40,272 bases of DNA. It comes from a virus. The stretch covers positions 1 to 40,272 of the IMG/VR virus record IMGVR_UViG_3300042453_000475, one strand, 5' to 3'. The notes beneath the pieces are model-generated. The model saw only the letters and a list, made by a program, of their open reading frames with translations, was not told where the DNA came from and did not search any database. Position 1 is the first letter of the stretch; each line of letters opens with the position of its first letter. Shown here one piece after another: positions 17,782 through 25,845 of this stretch. The position numbers and the translations under genes were made by a program.

Positions 17782-17814
17782 GGTGCCCGTACTGGATCAC
17801 GTTGAATCTAGGTT
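17782..17814 (+). promoter_or_regulatory. Candidate late promoter, copy B
   Basis: GGTGCCCGTA at 17782-17791 starts one base after the stop of the giant gene. TAGGTT at 17809-17814 follows after 17 bases, the same layout as the copies at 169 and 37000. The predicted start near 17821 leaves a leader that contains the AGGAG at 17830-17834 before the tailspike start at 17842, so this copy makes good sense as a promoter for the receptor-binding operon. Confidence 0.55.
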
Positions 17815-17841
17815 TCCTCAAGCCTTCTAGGAGTCGATTGG

Positions 17842-20058
17842 ATGACGATTAGCAGCACAGTCCGAACGGCAGGACCATTCATCGGGAACGGCACGGCATC
17901 CGTGTTTCCGTTCACGTTCAAGGTGTTTTCCGCTGCGGATCTTGATGTCATCAAGCTAACCACAAGCACTGGCGTCGAGGCGACGCTGGTCCTGAACACC
18001 GATTACACGGTGAGCCTGAACGGCAACCAGAACACCAACCCGGGCGGCAGCGTGACGCTGACTGCTGGCGCGCTTGCCACCGGTTTCACGCTGACCCTGA
18101 CATCTGACATCGCGAACCTCCAGCCAACGGACCTGACCAATCAGGGTGGGTTTTATCCCGAGGTCATTACTGATTCATTTGACAGGTCCACGATCCAGAT
18201 TCAGCAGATGGCCGATGATCTGACGCGGTCAATCAAGACCCCGATCAGCGACGGCCTGAACCTGAACATGGAGCTGCCGACGGCGGCCCAGCGGGCAAAC
18301 TCATTCCTGGCCTTCGACGCTAGTGGCGAGCCGACGGTGGTCACGGCTGGCTCGAGCGGTGCGCCAGCCACGATTACCCGGCAGGTCTTCAGCGGCACCG
18401 GGTCGCAGACGGTATTCACGCTGGCAAGCGATCCGGGCGCGCTCGGCAACAGCGCCCAGGTCTACATCGGTGGCGTGTATCAGCAGCGCAGCACGTACAC
18501 GATTGCCGGCACGACGCTGACGTTCTCGGCTGCTCCGGTGGCCGGGACCGACAACATCGAGTTCGTGAACTTCCTGACGAGCAACATCGGCAGCACCAGC
18601 GCGGACCTCGTCACTTACACGCCGAGCGGTACGGGCGCGGTCGCACGCAGCGCGGCGAGCAAGTTTGGTGATGTTGTTAGCCTGAAGGACTTTGGTGCTG
18701 TCGGAGACAACGTTGCAGATGACACGGCAGCACTCAATGCCGCCCTCGCATTCTGCAACACCAACAGCAGGACGCTGTTCATACCTAGCGGCAATTACAA
18801 GATCACGTCTAACATCACTGTCCCGGTGGCACCAAGTACGGGACGCTCATTCGGGATCATCGGAGAAGGCAAGCACTTTGAGCAGAGCGTTCTCAGGTTT
18901 ACTGGCGCATCGGTCACGACCGGGCTAACGCTCCAGTCCCCGATTGGAACCTACCAGTATCGCGGGTTGTTCTCCGGTTTCATGCTGTATTTCTCAAGCG
19001 GCGCAACCGGCGGAATGACGATCTCATACGCACACCACCCGGAAGTCAATTCGATCTGCGTCTACAACACGGTTGGAGGAGCTGGATCTCCTGGACTGAC
19101 GCTTGACAACTGCAACGCACCGAGGGTTTCAAACTGCCTGATGCTTGGGTGCGGTTCATCGACCAAGGGCGCGATGTACCTGAATAAATGCACAGTCGCA
19201 TACGTTGATTGCAACTACCTGTCAGGGCAAGTGTTTGCTGGAATTCAAGTCGAGCGCGGCACTGCAACGCTTCAATCAAATGCGATTGAATCTTCCGGAT
19301 ACCTCATCTTGGCCGGCGAGGAATCAGAATCAACGTTTGCAACTAACATTTATGCGTTCAGCAACAATCTTGAGAATCCGATCGGATCGTATATCAGGGT
19401 CGGACAAGGAGTGACCGGAGGAGCAGCATCGGCGACCTCGGCGACAATCCGTGACAACGTCGGATCTCCTTCTGGTTCGACCTCAATCAACCATTGCATC
19501 GACATTGGAAGCATCGGCGATGTTGAGATTGTGAACAACAGTTTCGGAGGCGAAACCGTTTCGACAATTGCCATCGGTTCGCAAAACACTCGATGCAGGA
19601 TTCCATCCCAGTTTGGTTTGTATCGAAACCCAACGACTGTTCCATACATCACGATTGGCGGCGTCCATCTTTCGCATGCGACCGCATTAGCGACACTTGA
19701 TGTTCGCTCTGGCTCGTATGGATTGGCACAGCAGAACCAGTCAATCACGGTTTCGACCGCCATCATTCAGAACGCGCTCGTCAACGGAGGCGGCGGCCTG
19801 TATTCGCGTCTCTACCTGACAACGCCGTCAGCGCAGACCGTGACGAACACGCTCAACTATCCGCCGTCATCCTTATCAAATTTCGCAACCGGAATGGAAA
19901 TCACATTGATCCCGACTGATGGCAACCTCACGCTAGCACACGCGTCAGGCGGGCTTGGAAGTTTTCACATGACCGGAGCTGCAAACCTGACGCTTGCGGC
20001 AAATGCAGCATATCGGTTCATGTACAACCTAAACACCGGACGCTGGACGCAGATTTGA
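17842..20058 (+). CDS. Tailspike/tail fibre with T7-type N-terminus and pectate-lyase-like fold
   Basis: A 738-residue protein. Residues 1-150 match the N-terminal anchor of T7-type tail fibres (FIGNGTASVFPFTFKVFSA, a region with TLTSDI, and IQQMADDLTRSIKTP), which docks to the tail. At about residue 283 the DFGAVGDNVADDTAALNAAL block begins a pectate-lyase-type beta-helix, the usual fold of polysaccharide-binding or -cleaving spikes. The C-terminus is beta-rich and ends in RFMYNLNTGRWTQI, common in tail spikes. It likely determines receptor use, perhaps with depolymerase activity; catalytic residues cannot be assigned by eye. It is the first gene after a candidate late promoter. Confidence 0.88.
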   Translation: MTISSTVRTAGPFIGNGTASVFPFTFKVFSAADLDVIKLTTSTGVEATLVLNTDYTVSLNGNQNTNPGGSVTLTAGALATGFTLTLTSDIANLQPTDLTNQGGFYPEVITDSFDRSTIQIQQMADDLTRSIKTPISDGLNLNMELPTAAQRANSFLAFDASGEPTVVTAGSSGAPATITRQVFSGTGSQTVFTLASDPGALGNSAQVYIGGVYQQRSTYTIAGTTLTFSAAPVAGTDNIEFVNFLTSNIGSTSADLVTYTPSGTGAVARSAASKFGDVVSLKDFGAVGDNVADDTAALNAALAFCNTNSRTLFIPSGNYKITSNITVPVAPSTGRSFGIIGEGKHFEQSVLRFTGASVTTGLTLQSPIGTYQYRGLFSGFMLYFSSGATGGMTISYAHHPEVNSICVYNTVGGAGSPGLTLDNCNAPRVSNCLMLGCGSSTKGAMYLNKCTVAYVDCNYLSGQVFAGIQVERGTATLQSNAIESSGYLILAGEESESTFATNIYAFSNNLENPIGSYIRVGQGVTGGAASATSATIRDNVGSPSGSTSINHCIDIGSIGDVEIVNNSFGGETVSTIAIGSQNTRCRIPSQFGLYRNPTTVPYITIGGVHLSHATALATLDVRSGSYGLAQQNQSITVSTAIIQNALVNGGGGLYSRLYLTTPSAQTVTNTLNYPPSSLSNFATGMEITLIPTDGNLTLAHASGGLGSFHMTGAANLTLAANAAYRFMYNLNTGRWTQI

Positions 20059-20065
20059 GGAACCA

Positions 20066-20329
20066 ATGGCATTAAGAACAACGATCATCCATGATGTCAA
20101 TTTCGTCGGCCCAACCGAACTGGATGCCTATGCACGCATTTCCGGCATCAATTGCACGCAGACGCATACCATCGCCGTCGTTTCCTGGCACCATGTTGAC
20201 CGCGATGGCCTAGTAATCAAGTCGCATGGATTCCGGTTTCAAACCGACCATGACGGCCCTGCGGTCTTCTCGCAGGCATATTCGCATCTAAAGACGCTGC
20301 CCGAGTTCGCCACGGCCACCGACTGCTGA
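20066..20329 (+). CDS. Small hypothetical protein between tailspikes
   Basis: An 87-residue protein starting seven bases after the tailspike stop, with GAGG upstream. It includes MALRTTIIHDVNFVG, VVSWHHVDRDGLVIKSHGF and a Cys at the end. There is no signal peptide or membrane segment and I do not recognise a family. Being between two spike genes, it could be a spike accessory or chaperone, but nothing in the sequence proves that. Confidence 0.65.
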   Translation: MALRTTIIHDVNFVGPTELDAYARISGINCTQTHTIAVVSWHHVDRDGLVIKSHGFRFQTDHDGPAVFSQAYSHLKTLPEFATATDC

Positions 20330-20337
20330 GCATCCAT

Positions 20338-21690
20338 ATGCCTCAAACCAAGCCAACCTCTGAACAGGTCACGTTCCTCGCAGCCGGCTCCGGCGCGACG
20401 CAGCGCACCGCGCTCGACAAGCTCCGCGATGTCGTGAGCGTAAAGGACTTTGGGGCGGTAGCCGATGGAGTGACAGACAACACCGCTGCCATTTTGAGCA
20501 TGGCAATCAACAGCGGCCAGAAGTTGATTGAAATCCCTTATAACGTCAAGTTTGATCGTGCCGCGTTGCTTGCCGACGCGACATTCCCGGTAGACGTCGT
20601 GTTGGTTGATTACTCTGTAATCAACGACTTTTCGTACACCAAGCACATCGGGATTTCGTCGCGTGACACCGCTGCCGATGACACGACGTTTGCGATCAAC
20701 AGCGGCCACTTCCCGGTACTTACGCTGAACAACTTCGGAACCGCAGGGACTGCGTCTGCCGCAGCGAGGCAGGCAGCAATTCAATGGAATACTGGACAGG
20801 TTGCAAGCGGCGGATTTAGAGGTGCTGCCTTTGAAGGCTATCGCAAGATTTCTAGCATAGACATGTGGGAGCGAACATGGCGTTCGCTTGCTCCGTGGGT
20901 CGCCATCGCAAACAACTGGGAATACTGGGCGTCTGGCCAGGTCATCACCATCGGAACGTATCGCGTCGGGCCGACATCGCAGGTATACGTTTCGGCGACC
21001 GCCGGAACCACCGGAGCAACCGGGCCAACGCACACCAGCGGAACGGTCAGCGACGGCGGCGTGGACTGGACGTGGGTCGATTCCGCTGACCGGACGCTCA
21101 TGAGCTTGCGAGAGGATGGACGAATTGCTTGGAACTCTAGTGCGAATAATGCGTCCATGACCTTTCGGGTGTCAGTGGTAGACACGCAAGGCGAATTCGT
21201 ATTTCGCGGCGAATCACGCGGAGCATCAAAATACTCGGCGTTGCAATTGCGGCCAACAGACGCAGGTGGGACAGTCATCTCCGCGCCGTATCTGCTGGCT
21301 GATGCAAACGGCGTGCTAAACATCATGCGGAGTGATTCCGCAACTGCGATTGCACAGTTCAGCGATGCAGATGGCTTCAAGCCACGCGAGGTCGTTCTCA
21401 CATTTACGAGCAACGCATCGACCGGGGCGACCCCAAACGTGGACGGAGTGAGCGTGCTTTCCGTGCAGAACGGTTCCGCCACGACAATTACAGGATTTGC
21501 CGGTGGTTCCGAAGGTCAGTTCGTGCATCTGTATTTCAGCAACGGAAATACGACGCTTCAGGATTCTGCCGCGTTCAGACTTGCTGGATCGACGAACGTG
21601 ACACCGACCACGTCATCGGTCGTGACAATGATGAAGATTCCTCCCGGAATCTCGAACCAGTGGGTTGAAGTGAGCCGCTCCATCAAGTGA
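20338..21690 (+). CDS. Second tailspike-like protein
   Basis: A 450-residue protein. The first 36 residues lead directly to DVVSVKDFGAVADGVTDNTA, the same hinge and beta-helix entry as in the first spike, but without the long T7-type anchor, so it must attach differently, perhaps to the first spike. Around residues 200-245 is a Gly- and Thr-rich segment (ATAGTTGATGPTHTSG, then VDWTW) of a kind common in fibre and carbohydrate-binding parts. The C-terminus (after about 350) is beta-rich and ends WVEVSRSIK. A role in receptor binding is inferred. Two branched spikes on one tail are known in other podoviruses. Confidence 0.78.
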   Translation: MPQTKPTSEQVTFLAAGSGATQRTALDKLRDVVSVKDFGAVADGVTDNTAAILSMAINSGQKLIEIPYNVKFDRAALLADATFPVDVVLVDYSVINDFSYTKHIGISSRDTAADDTTFAINSGHFPVLTLNNFGTAGTASAAARQAAIQWNTGQVASGGFRGAAFEGYRKISSIDMWERTWRSLAPWVAIANNWEYWASGQVITIGTYRVGPTSQVYVSATAGTTGATGPTHTSGTVSDGGVDWTWVDSADRTLMSLREDGRIAWNSSANNASMTFRVSVVDTQGEFVFRGESRGASKYSALQLRPTDAGGTVISAPYLLADANGVLNIMRSDSATAIAQFSDADGFKPREVVLTFTSNASTGATPNVDGVSVLSVQNGSATTITGFAGGSEGQFVHLYFSNGNTTLQDSAAFRLAGSTNVTPTTSSVVTMMKIPPGISNQWVEVSRSIK

Positions 21691-21694
21691 CATT

Positions 21695-21919
21695 ATGACT
21701 ACCCCTCACCACGACGAACTGTTCCTCGCCATTGGCCGCCTGGAGGGCAAGGTCGATAGCCTGCTGTCGATGCAGGGCCAGCAGCAGGATCAACTCAAGG
21801 GCCACGACGCTAGGATTCGCGTGCTGGAGCATGCGCGCGGACAGATCATGGGCTATGCAGCAGCGATTGGAGCCGGCATGAGCATCATCGTGAACTACTT
21901 CAGCAAGCACCTCTCGTAA
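21695..21919 (+). CDS. Holin-like / XhlA-like small membrane protein
   Basis: A 74-residue protein. Residues 5-50 form an amphipathic, coiled-coil-like helix (RLEGKVDSLLSMQGQQQDQL). Residues 52-69 form one hydrophobic segment (GYAAAIGAGMSIIVNYF), followed by a short polar end. This layout matches XhlA-type and related one-pass holin-associated proteins. It sits among the receptor-binding genes just before other membrane proteins, so a lysis role is plausible. The class cannot be settled from sequence alone. Confidence 0.6.
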   Translation: MTTPHHDELFLAIGRLEGKVDSLLSMQGQQQDQLKGHDARIRVLEHARGQIMGYAAAIGAGMSIIVNYFSKHLS

Positions 21920-21928
21920 GGACGAACA

Positions 21929-22480
21929 ATGCCTACCGACATCACCATTTCAACCGACAAGCCGAGCTACCTGGTCACGACCAGCATGCCGATCACCGGC
22001 AACCTGACCGGAAACTACGACGCCTCCGTCCCGACCGCGACGCTGCCTTCGACGACCAACCAGACGTTCCTAATCCCGACCAACCTCGGCGACAAGCCGA
22101 GCCTGATTCGGTTGATCCCGTTCGCTAGCGTGAGCAACGGAGCCACCCCTGGCTTCCGCGTGATCGGGTGGACGACCTACGTGCAGACGAGCGGAACGCC
22201 GATCTACGTCCCGACGATGCTCGCCGACTGCGCTTGCGCGTACAACGCCACGTCTGGCAGCATCCCGAGCCTGTCGGTCAATAGCGTGACGCAGCACTTC
22301 TTCCACCAGATCACGGTCGGAACGGGCGTCCCCACGGTGAACGTCTACAGCCCTGGTACGGCCGCTGCTGCTGGCACGCCTCCTGCCTGCGTGGTGCTTG
22401 ACACCATCGGAGTGCAGTACGTGACCGTGCAGTTTGAGTCGAGCACGGGCACGATGGGCGCCTTCTACGCTTTCCTCTGA
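21929..22480 (+). CDS. Putative virion (tail-associated) protein
   Basis: A 183-residue protein, preceded by AAGGA. It is rich in Thr, Pro, Ser and Gly with alternating beta-type sequence throughout (DITISTDKPSYLVTTSMPIT near the start; a C-terminal part with YVTVQFESSTGTMGAFYAFL). It has no signal peptide or membrane segment, and its GC is high. Its stop overlaps the start of the glycine-rich adhesin (TGATG), so the two are probably made together. I read it as a tail-tip or fibre-base protein; this rests on composition and neighbours. Confidence 0.65.
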   Translation: MPTDITISTDKPSYLVTTSMPITGNLTGNYDASVPTATLPSTTNQTFLIPTNLGDKPSLIRLIPFASVSNGATPGFRVIGWTTYVQTSGTPIYVPTMLADCACAYNATSGSIPSLSVNSVTQHFFHQITVGTGVPTVNVYSPGTAAAAGTPPACVVLDTIGVQYVTVQFESSTGTMGAFYAFL

Positions 22481-23361
22481 TGCGATACGACCTCGGCAGA
22501 TTCCGAAGGCCCATGCGGCGCTCCACAGCTACTCAACTGCTGTCGCTTGTGTCGTTGAGTAGCCCATACGAAGCGCAGGTCCTTATCGTTGCTGGCGGTG
22601 CTGGTGGTGGTGCAAGCGCGGGCGCGAACGTCGGCGGCGGTGGCGGTGCTGGCGGTATGCGGACACCGACTCTGACATTGGTGCCTGGCACGATCTATAC
22701 CGTTGTTGTTGGTGGTGGTGGATCTGGTGCAACGACTGGCACTGGTTCGCCTGGTTCGACATCGACATTCGATGCGACATCCAGCACTGGTGGTGGTGGA
22801 GGCGGTGCATCTGGAGCAACTGCTGCCGGCGTATCTGGCGGTTCTGGTGGCGGCGCGGGTTCAAATAATGCGACTGCTGCTGGTGGTACTGGTACGTCTG
22901 GACAAGGCAACAACGGCGGCACGAATACTCTCGCGCTCAATGCTGGATCTGGTGGTGGCGGTGCCGGTGCTGTTGGAGTTGCATCAAGCGGCTCGAACAG
23001 TCCTGCAACAAGTTGCGTGGCAGGAAACGGCGGAAACGGATCTGCATTCACGCCAAACGGAACCACCTACGCTGGCGGCGGCGGTGGCGGCAACTTCTAC
23101 GGAACAGGCGTCCTTGGCACAGGCGGAACTGGTGGCGGCGGTAACGGCGAACGCCGCACGGTTTCTTCTGCCGGCAATGGCACTGTCAATACTGGCGGTG
23201 GCGGCGGTGGCGGATTCAACGCAGGCGGCAACGGCGGCAGCGGAATCGTGATTGTGGCGTACCTTGGTGCCCAGCGTGGCACTGGTGGCACGATTTCGAC
23301 CTCTGGCAGCTACACGCTGCACTCGTTCACCACGACTGGCACATTCACCTACACGGGCTGA
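22480..23361 (+). CDS. Glycine-rich adhesin-like tail protein
   Basis: A 293-residue protein in which residues about 40-255 are dominated by Gly runs (GGGGGAGG, GGGGGGASGA, GGGGGGGFNAGG) separated by Ser, Thr, Asn and Ala. This is the pattern of polyglycine-II receptor-binding domains, as in the tip adhesins of T-even phages and in many tail proteins. A hydrophobic beta strand before the Gly part (QVLIVAGGAGGG) and GGSGIVIVAY near the end match glycine-rich tail-tip domains. It would give a third receptor-binding element. The repetitive codons make the region prone to recombination and copy-number change. Confidence 0.78.
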   Translation: MRYDLGRFRRPMRRSTATQLLSLVSLSSPYEAQVLIVAGGAGGGASAGANVGGGGGAGGMRTPTLTLVPGTIYTVVVGGGGSGATTGTGSPGSTSTFDATSSTGGGGGGASGATAAGVSGGSGGGAGSNNATAAGGTGTSGQGNNGGTNTLALNAGSGGGGAGAVGVASSGSNSPATSCVAGNGGNGSAFTPNGTTYAGGGGGGNFYGTGVLGTGGTGGGGNGERRTVSSAGNGTVNTGGGGGGGFNAGGNGGSGIVIVAYLGAQRGTGGTISTSGSYTLHSFTTTGTFTYTG

Positions 23362-23363
23362 AC

Positions 23364-23696
23364 ATGGCACACTTCGCAGAAATCAACGGCGACAACATTG
23401 TGCAGCGCGTGATCGTTGTGCCAGATGAGCATGAGGCTGCTGGCGCTGCTTGGTGCGCTAACCTGCTTGGCGGCACATGGATTCAGACTTCGTATAACGC
23501 GACGATCCGCAAGAACTACGCTGGCATTGGCTACAGTTATGACGCGGTGCGCGATGCCTTCATTGCTCCAAGACCATATCGGTCGTGGATCTTGAATGAG
23601 TCCACTTGCAGGTGGGAGGCACCTACTCCGATGCCGAGCGGTGGCCCGTGGTATTGGGATGAGGATGCCGGCGAATGGATGCTCGAGGTTGCCTGA
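23364..23696 (+). CDS. Conserved phage protein of unknown function
   Basis: A 110-residue protein starting two bases after the adhesin stop. It opens MAHFAEINGDNIVQRVIVVP and has a YNATIRKNYAGIGYSYD segment and a Trp-rich end. Proteins of this type are common near tail fibre genes of podoviruses and marine phages; I know the pattern but no proven role. Co-location suggests help with fibre assembly. The last 22 bases overlap the next gene in another frame. Confidence 0.75.
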   Translation: MAHFAEINGDNIVQRVIVVPDEHEAAGAAWCANLLGGTWIQTSYNATIRKNYAGIGYSYDAVRDAFIAPRPYRSWILNESTCRWEAPTPMPSGGPWYWDEDAGEWMLEVA

Positions 23697-24202
23697 TCGC
23701 TTGCGCTCTGTTGCTCGGCTGCTCTGCTTCCGAGCGGATCGCGGTTGAGGCCAGCGGCATCGGCGATAGAGCAGGCACGATTCACGCGCTCGCTGTCCGC
23801 ATCGGTGAGGCTAGCGACCAGCCGGAGGTCATTGAGGACGCGGCGACCATCGCAACCGAGGCCATGCAGATTCGTCATGGCGTGGCGGAAATACATACCG
23901 CCCTGCCTGGTGTGACGGACAAGGTGTCACCTATTTGGGCTACGCTGAAGTGGGTTTCGATCGCAGCAGCCGGCGCAGCCGCAGTGTGGCTGCTGACGGC
24001 CTCTGGCATCCTCGGTGCAGTAAGGGCTGCACTGGGCTGGATTCCCAAGCCCAAGGCAAGGGCGGCAAGCCTGCTGGCTGCGGCCGTCGATGACAGCCGT
24101 CCAGAAACGACCCGTGAGGCAATTGCTGCAATGCGGGCGCAGGATGCCGAGTTCGACGCAGCGTTCCGCCGTGCGTTACAATCACAGTCGAAAGGAACCT
24201 AA
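23675..24202 (+). CDS. Putative lipoprotein with one membrane segment (lysis candidate)
   Basis: A 175-residue protein. The N-terminus MDARGCLIACALLLGCSASE is a short hydrophobic signal ending in LLGC, a lipobox, so Cys16 could be lipid-modified. A second hydrophobic stretch lies at about residues 95-115 (SIAAAGAAAVWLLTASGIL), then a helical Ala- and Arg-rich end of about 55 residues. A lipobox plus a later membrane segment recalls unimolecular spanins, but the long tail after the segment is unusual. Spanins join the two membranes during lysis. It lies between fibre genes and a tiny membrane protein at the end of the late operon, a likely lysis position. Confidence 0.6.
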   Translation: MDARGCLIACALLLGCSASERIAVEASGIGDRAGTIHALAVRIGEASDQPEVIEDAATIATEAMQIRHGVAEIHTALPGVTDKVSPIWATLKWVSIAAAGAAAVWLLTASGILGAVRAALGWIPKPKARAASLLAAAVDDSRPETTREAIAAMRAQDAEFDAAFRRALQSQSKGT

Positions 24203-24204
24203 CC

Positions 24205-24327
24205 ATGGAATTCATCCGCAACGCTATCGGTACTGGCTTCTTCACCATCGTCGTCTTCGTGGCTGGCGCCCTCATTGGGCAGCCGCTCTGGAAGTGGATC
24301 TGGTCGAAGCTGCCGTTCTCCAAGTGA
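24205..24327 (+). CDS. 40-residue membrane protein (possible holin)
   Basis: A short gene with AAAGGAA before its ATG, two bases after the previous stop. The protein has a hydrophobic helix at about residues 9-26 (TGFFTIVVFVAGALIG) and an aromatic, basic end (WKWIWSKLPFSK). One membrane segment and a positive C-terminus are seen in small holins and in other phage membrane peptides. It is the last gene before the late terminator. The function is a guess from form and place. Confidence 0.65.
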   Translation: MEFIRNAIGTGFFTIVVFVAGALIGQPLWKWIWSKLPFSK

Positions 24328-24380
24328 CCCGCATGGGCGTGGGCTAACGCCTGCGTCCATGTTTCGGCACCCTCTGTGCC

Positions 24381-24412
24381 CGCCCGATTGCGAAAGCGTC
24401 GGGCGTTTTATT
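24381..24412 (+). terminator. Intrinsic terminator ending the late operon
   Basis: CGCCCGA (24381-24387) pairs with TCGGGCG (24399-24405), and the loop contains GC-GAAA-GC, a stable tetraloop. TTTTATTT follows at once. It stands 53 bases after the last late gene and overlaps the stop of the convergent minus-strand gene, so it marks the meeting point of the two transcription units. Confidence 0.88.
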
Positions 24413-24698
24413 TGCGGCCTAGTCGGTGCTGGATTCGATCATGAAGCATCGGATCCATGCTGGTCCCGCGCCTAGATTTCATCTGGTGCCTGATGTTCAG
24501 GATGTTGCGGATCTCGTCAGCCCATAGGCAATCGCCATACTTCGTGAGATCCAGCATGCAGCGCAGCGCCTCATAGACGGCCTCGACTTCGCCGGCGAGA
24601 GCATCCATGTGTTGCTCGCGTAGTTTGGTTGCGGTGCGCTCGAGCGCAACCATGAGGTCTGCTGGTGGTTTTGGTCTAGGCATCCTTGCCATGCCCAT
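24408..24698 (-). CDS. Small hypothetical protein at the end of the left early region
   Basis: A 96-residue protein on the minus strand. The N-terminus is basic and Pro-rich (MGMARMPRPKPPADL), the middle is helical with REQHMDALAGEVEAVYEALR, and the end is basic. An ATG at 24758 would put the intrinsic terminator at 24705-24740 inside the gene, so I prefer a start at 24698, 24692 or 24683. No good ribosome site is visible before any of them, and the gene begins within a few bases of the terminator's T run. It may therefore be expressed by readthrough, or from its own weak promoter (TTACGCT lies just upstream). Confidence 0.55.
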   Translation of the reverse strand: MGMARMPRPKPPADLMVALERTATKLREQHMDALAGEVEAVYEALRCMLDLTKYGDCLWADEIRNILNIRHQMKSRRGTSMDPMLHDRIQHRLGRK

Positions 24699-24704
24699 AG
24701 CGTA

Positions 24705-24740
24705 AGAAAAAACTCCCGACTGACGGAAGTCAGCCAGGAG
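24705..24740 (-). terminator. Intrinsic terminator of the left early operon
   Basis: Read on the minus strand, CTCCTGGCTGAC pairs with GTCAGTCGGGAG around a TTCC loop. This 12-pair stem includes two G-U pairs and is followed by TTTTTTCTT. It stands 40 bases after the stop of the gene at 24780-25274, where the compact minus-strand operon ends. Confidence 0.85.
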
Positions 24741-24779
24741 CCTTGGAGACCAGTGCATGCCTGCACCGATCAGGCGAGT

Positions 24780-25274
24780 CTACAGAGTTACCGTGCGTTG
24801 ATCGCCGAAGATGTTCTGAATATCAGAGTCTTCGCTCCAGCGTGCAACCCACGACCCATCGCGAGCAAGCCAGCATTCATTGCCTTGTCTGTCGATGCGC
24901 GCGATCGCATACATGATCTCGGTTGCCGACTTGCATCCACGCTCAATGATGTCCAGTTCCATTTCGATGGACCTAGTGATGATGGGTCCGATGGCTGAAT
25001 CGGCCTCGTCCGATTCCTCTCGGAAAGATTCGATGGTCTGCAAGTACAGGGTGTGAATCCGGCCCAGGTCGCCATCGCCGAGCATGATCCAAGCAATGTG
25101 CGTTGCGTCCCACGGCAGCTCGCGACCGTGCCAAGGGATTACACGTTCCTGCTGAATCTTGGCGGCTGGGCTGCCTGGTGTTGCGACGCGCATCTTCGCC
25201 TCGACCTTGTGGTTGAGATAGAAGATGCCGGCAACCAAGACCAGCAGGATCGTAATGATGATCCAATCAGTCAT
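24780..25274 (-). CDS. Membrane-anchored early protein
   Basis: A 164-residue protein. I chose the start at 25274, since it opens MTDWIIITILLVLVAGIFYL, a clear N-terminal membrane anchor, and overlaps the end of the upstream gene by only eight bases; a longer form from 25379 would overlap by 113. The rest is soluble and charged, with SFREESDEADSAIGPIITRS and a GNECWLARDGSWVARW segment. It would sit in the inner membrane with its bulk on one side. I recognise no family. Last gene of the left early operon before its terminator. Confidence 0.7.
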   Translation of the reverse strand: MTDWIIITILLVLVAGIFYLNHKVEAKMRVATPGSPAAKIQQERVIPWHGRELPWDATHIAWIMLGDGDLGRIHTLYLQTIESFREESDEADSAIGPIITRSIEMELDIIERGCKSATEIMYAIARIDRQGNECWLARDGSWVARWSEDSDIQNIFGDQRTVTL

Positions 25275-25605
25275 TCTCGACTCCCAGCCTGGCGTCAAGG
25301 GACGCCAAAAGTTCGCGTGCCTGCACAAGCGCATCTTCGCTGCGCGGGTGGGTTTGGCCCTCGAGCGCGGCATCTGCATCGGCTTGCACCTGGCACCGGA
25401 TCACGTTCTGGTAGGCGAGACCACGGCACCGGGCCAACAGTCGATGCAGGCACTCCTCCTCGTCCAGCGCATTGCTGATCGCTTGCCGGAGGCTGGCGAT
25501 AGTGCGAATCGGAATCATCTGCACAGATCCAGCGGATTCGGCTGCAACCTGAATCGTGCCGAGGATGTCGTGAGCGGTTTGTGTTGGTGTCATTGTGTTT
25601 GTCAT
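25267..25605 (-). CDS. Hypothetical early protein
   Basis: A 112-residue helical protein starting MTNTMTPTQTAHDILGTIQV; a second in-frame ATG lies four codons on. It contains DEEECLHRLLARCRGLAYQN and a C-terminal helix with ALVQARELLASLDARL. An AAGAAG ribosome site lies before the start. No membrane segment, signal or known motif was seen. It overlaps the next gene by eight bases, so the two are probably co-expressed early after infection. Confidence 0.65.
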   Translation of the reverse strand: MTNTMTPTQTAHDILGTIQVAAESAGSVQMIPIRTIASLRQAISNALDEEECLHRLLARCRGLAYQNVIRCQVQADADAALEGQTHPRSEDALVQARELLASLDARLGVEND

Positions 25606-25644
25606 TGTAAGGCTTCTTTCCTTGTGGCTCTCGCTAGTAAGCGA

Positions 25645-25845
25645 TCACTCCCTACCTTCCGGGAACAGATCCGCAAAGATGTTGCGTTCGCGACGGTGCG
25701 GAATGCGCTCGTCCATTGCGGACAGCACGTTCTCGGCCATGATCGCGTCGGGCCCGCGCTCGTTCATCACGATCAGGCGCAGGCGATCACGCAGGAAGCG
25801 AGCTTCAGTATCAGACAGGTGCAGATGCAGCATGGTGGTCTCCAT
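25645..25845 (-). CDS. Small early protein
   Basis: A 66-residue protein beginning METTMLHLHLSDTEARFLRD, with a helical, Arg- and Glu-rich body and RIPHRRERNIFADLFPEGRE at the end. Its ATG shares one base with the stop of the winged-helix gene upstream, a sign of coupled translation. Small acidic and basic proteins like this in early operons often alter host functions, but I see nothing specific here. Confidence 0.6.
   Translation of the reverse strand: METTMLHLHLSDTEARFLRDRLRLIVMNERGPDAIMAENVLSAMDERIPHRRERNIFADLFPEGRE

Noticed and set aside
17842-23361. A diversity-generating retroelement, as in phage BPP-1
   Set aside because: The structural genes resemble BPP-1, but I found no reverse transcriptase gene and saw no template/variable repeat pair near the tail genes.
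22583-23370. Long open frames opposite and within the glycine-rich adhesin gene
   Set aside because: They are by-products of GGT/GGC repeats; their products are low-complexity Pro, His or Arg runs with no start signals.
24699-24758. Upstream extension of the minus-strand gene at 24408 to the ATG at 24758
   Set aside because: It would run through a 12-pair hairpin with a run of six T, a textbook terminator, so the added residues are probably not coded.
25275-25379. Longer start of the membrane-anchored early protein (199 residues)
   Set aside because: It would overlap the upstream gene by 113 bases and bury the clear N-terminal membrane anchor that begins at 25274.
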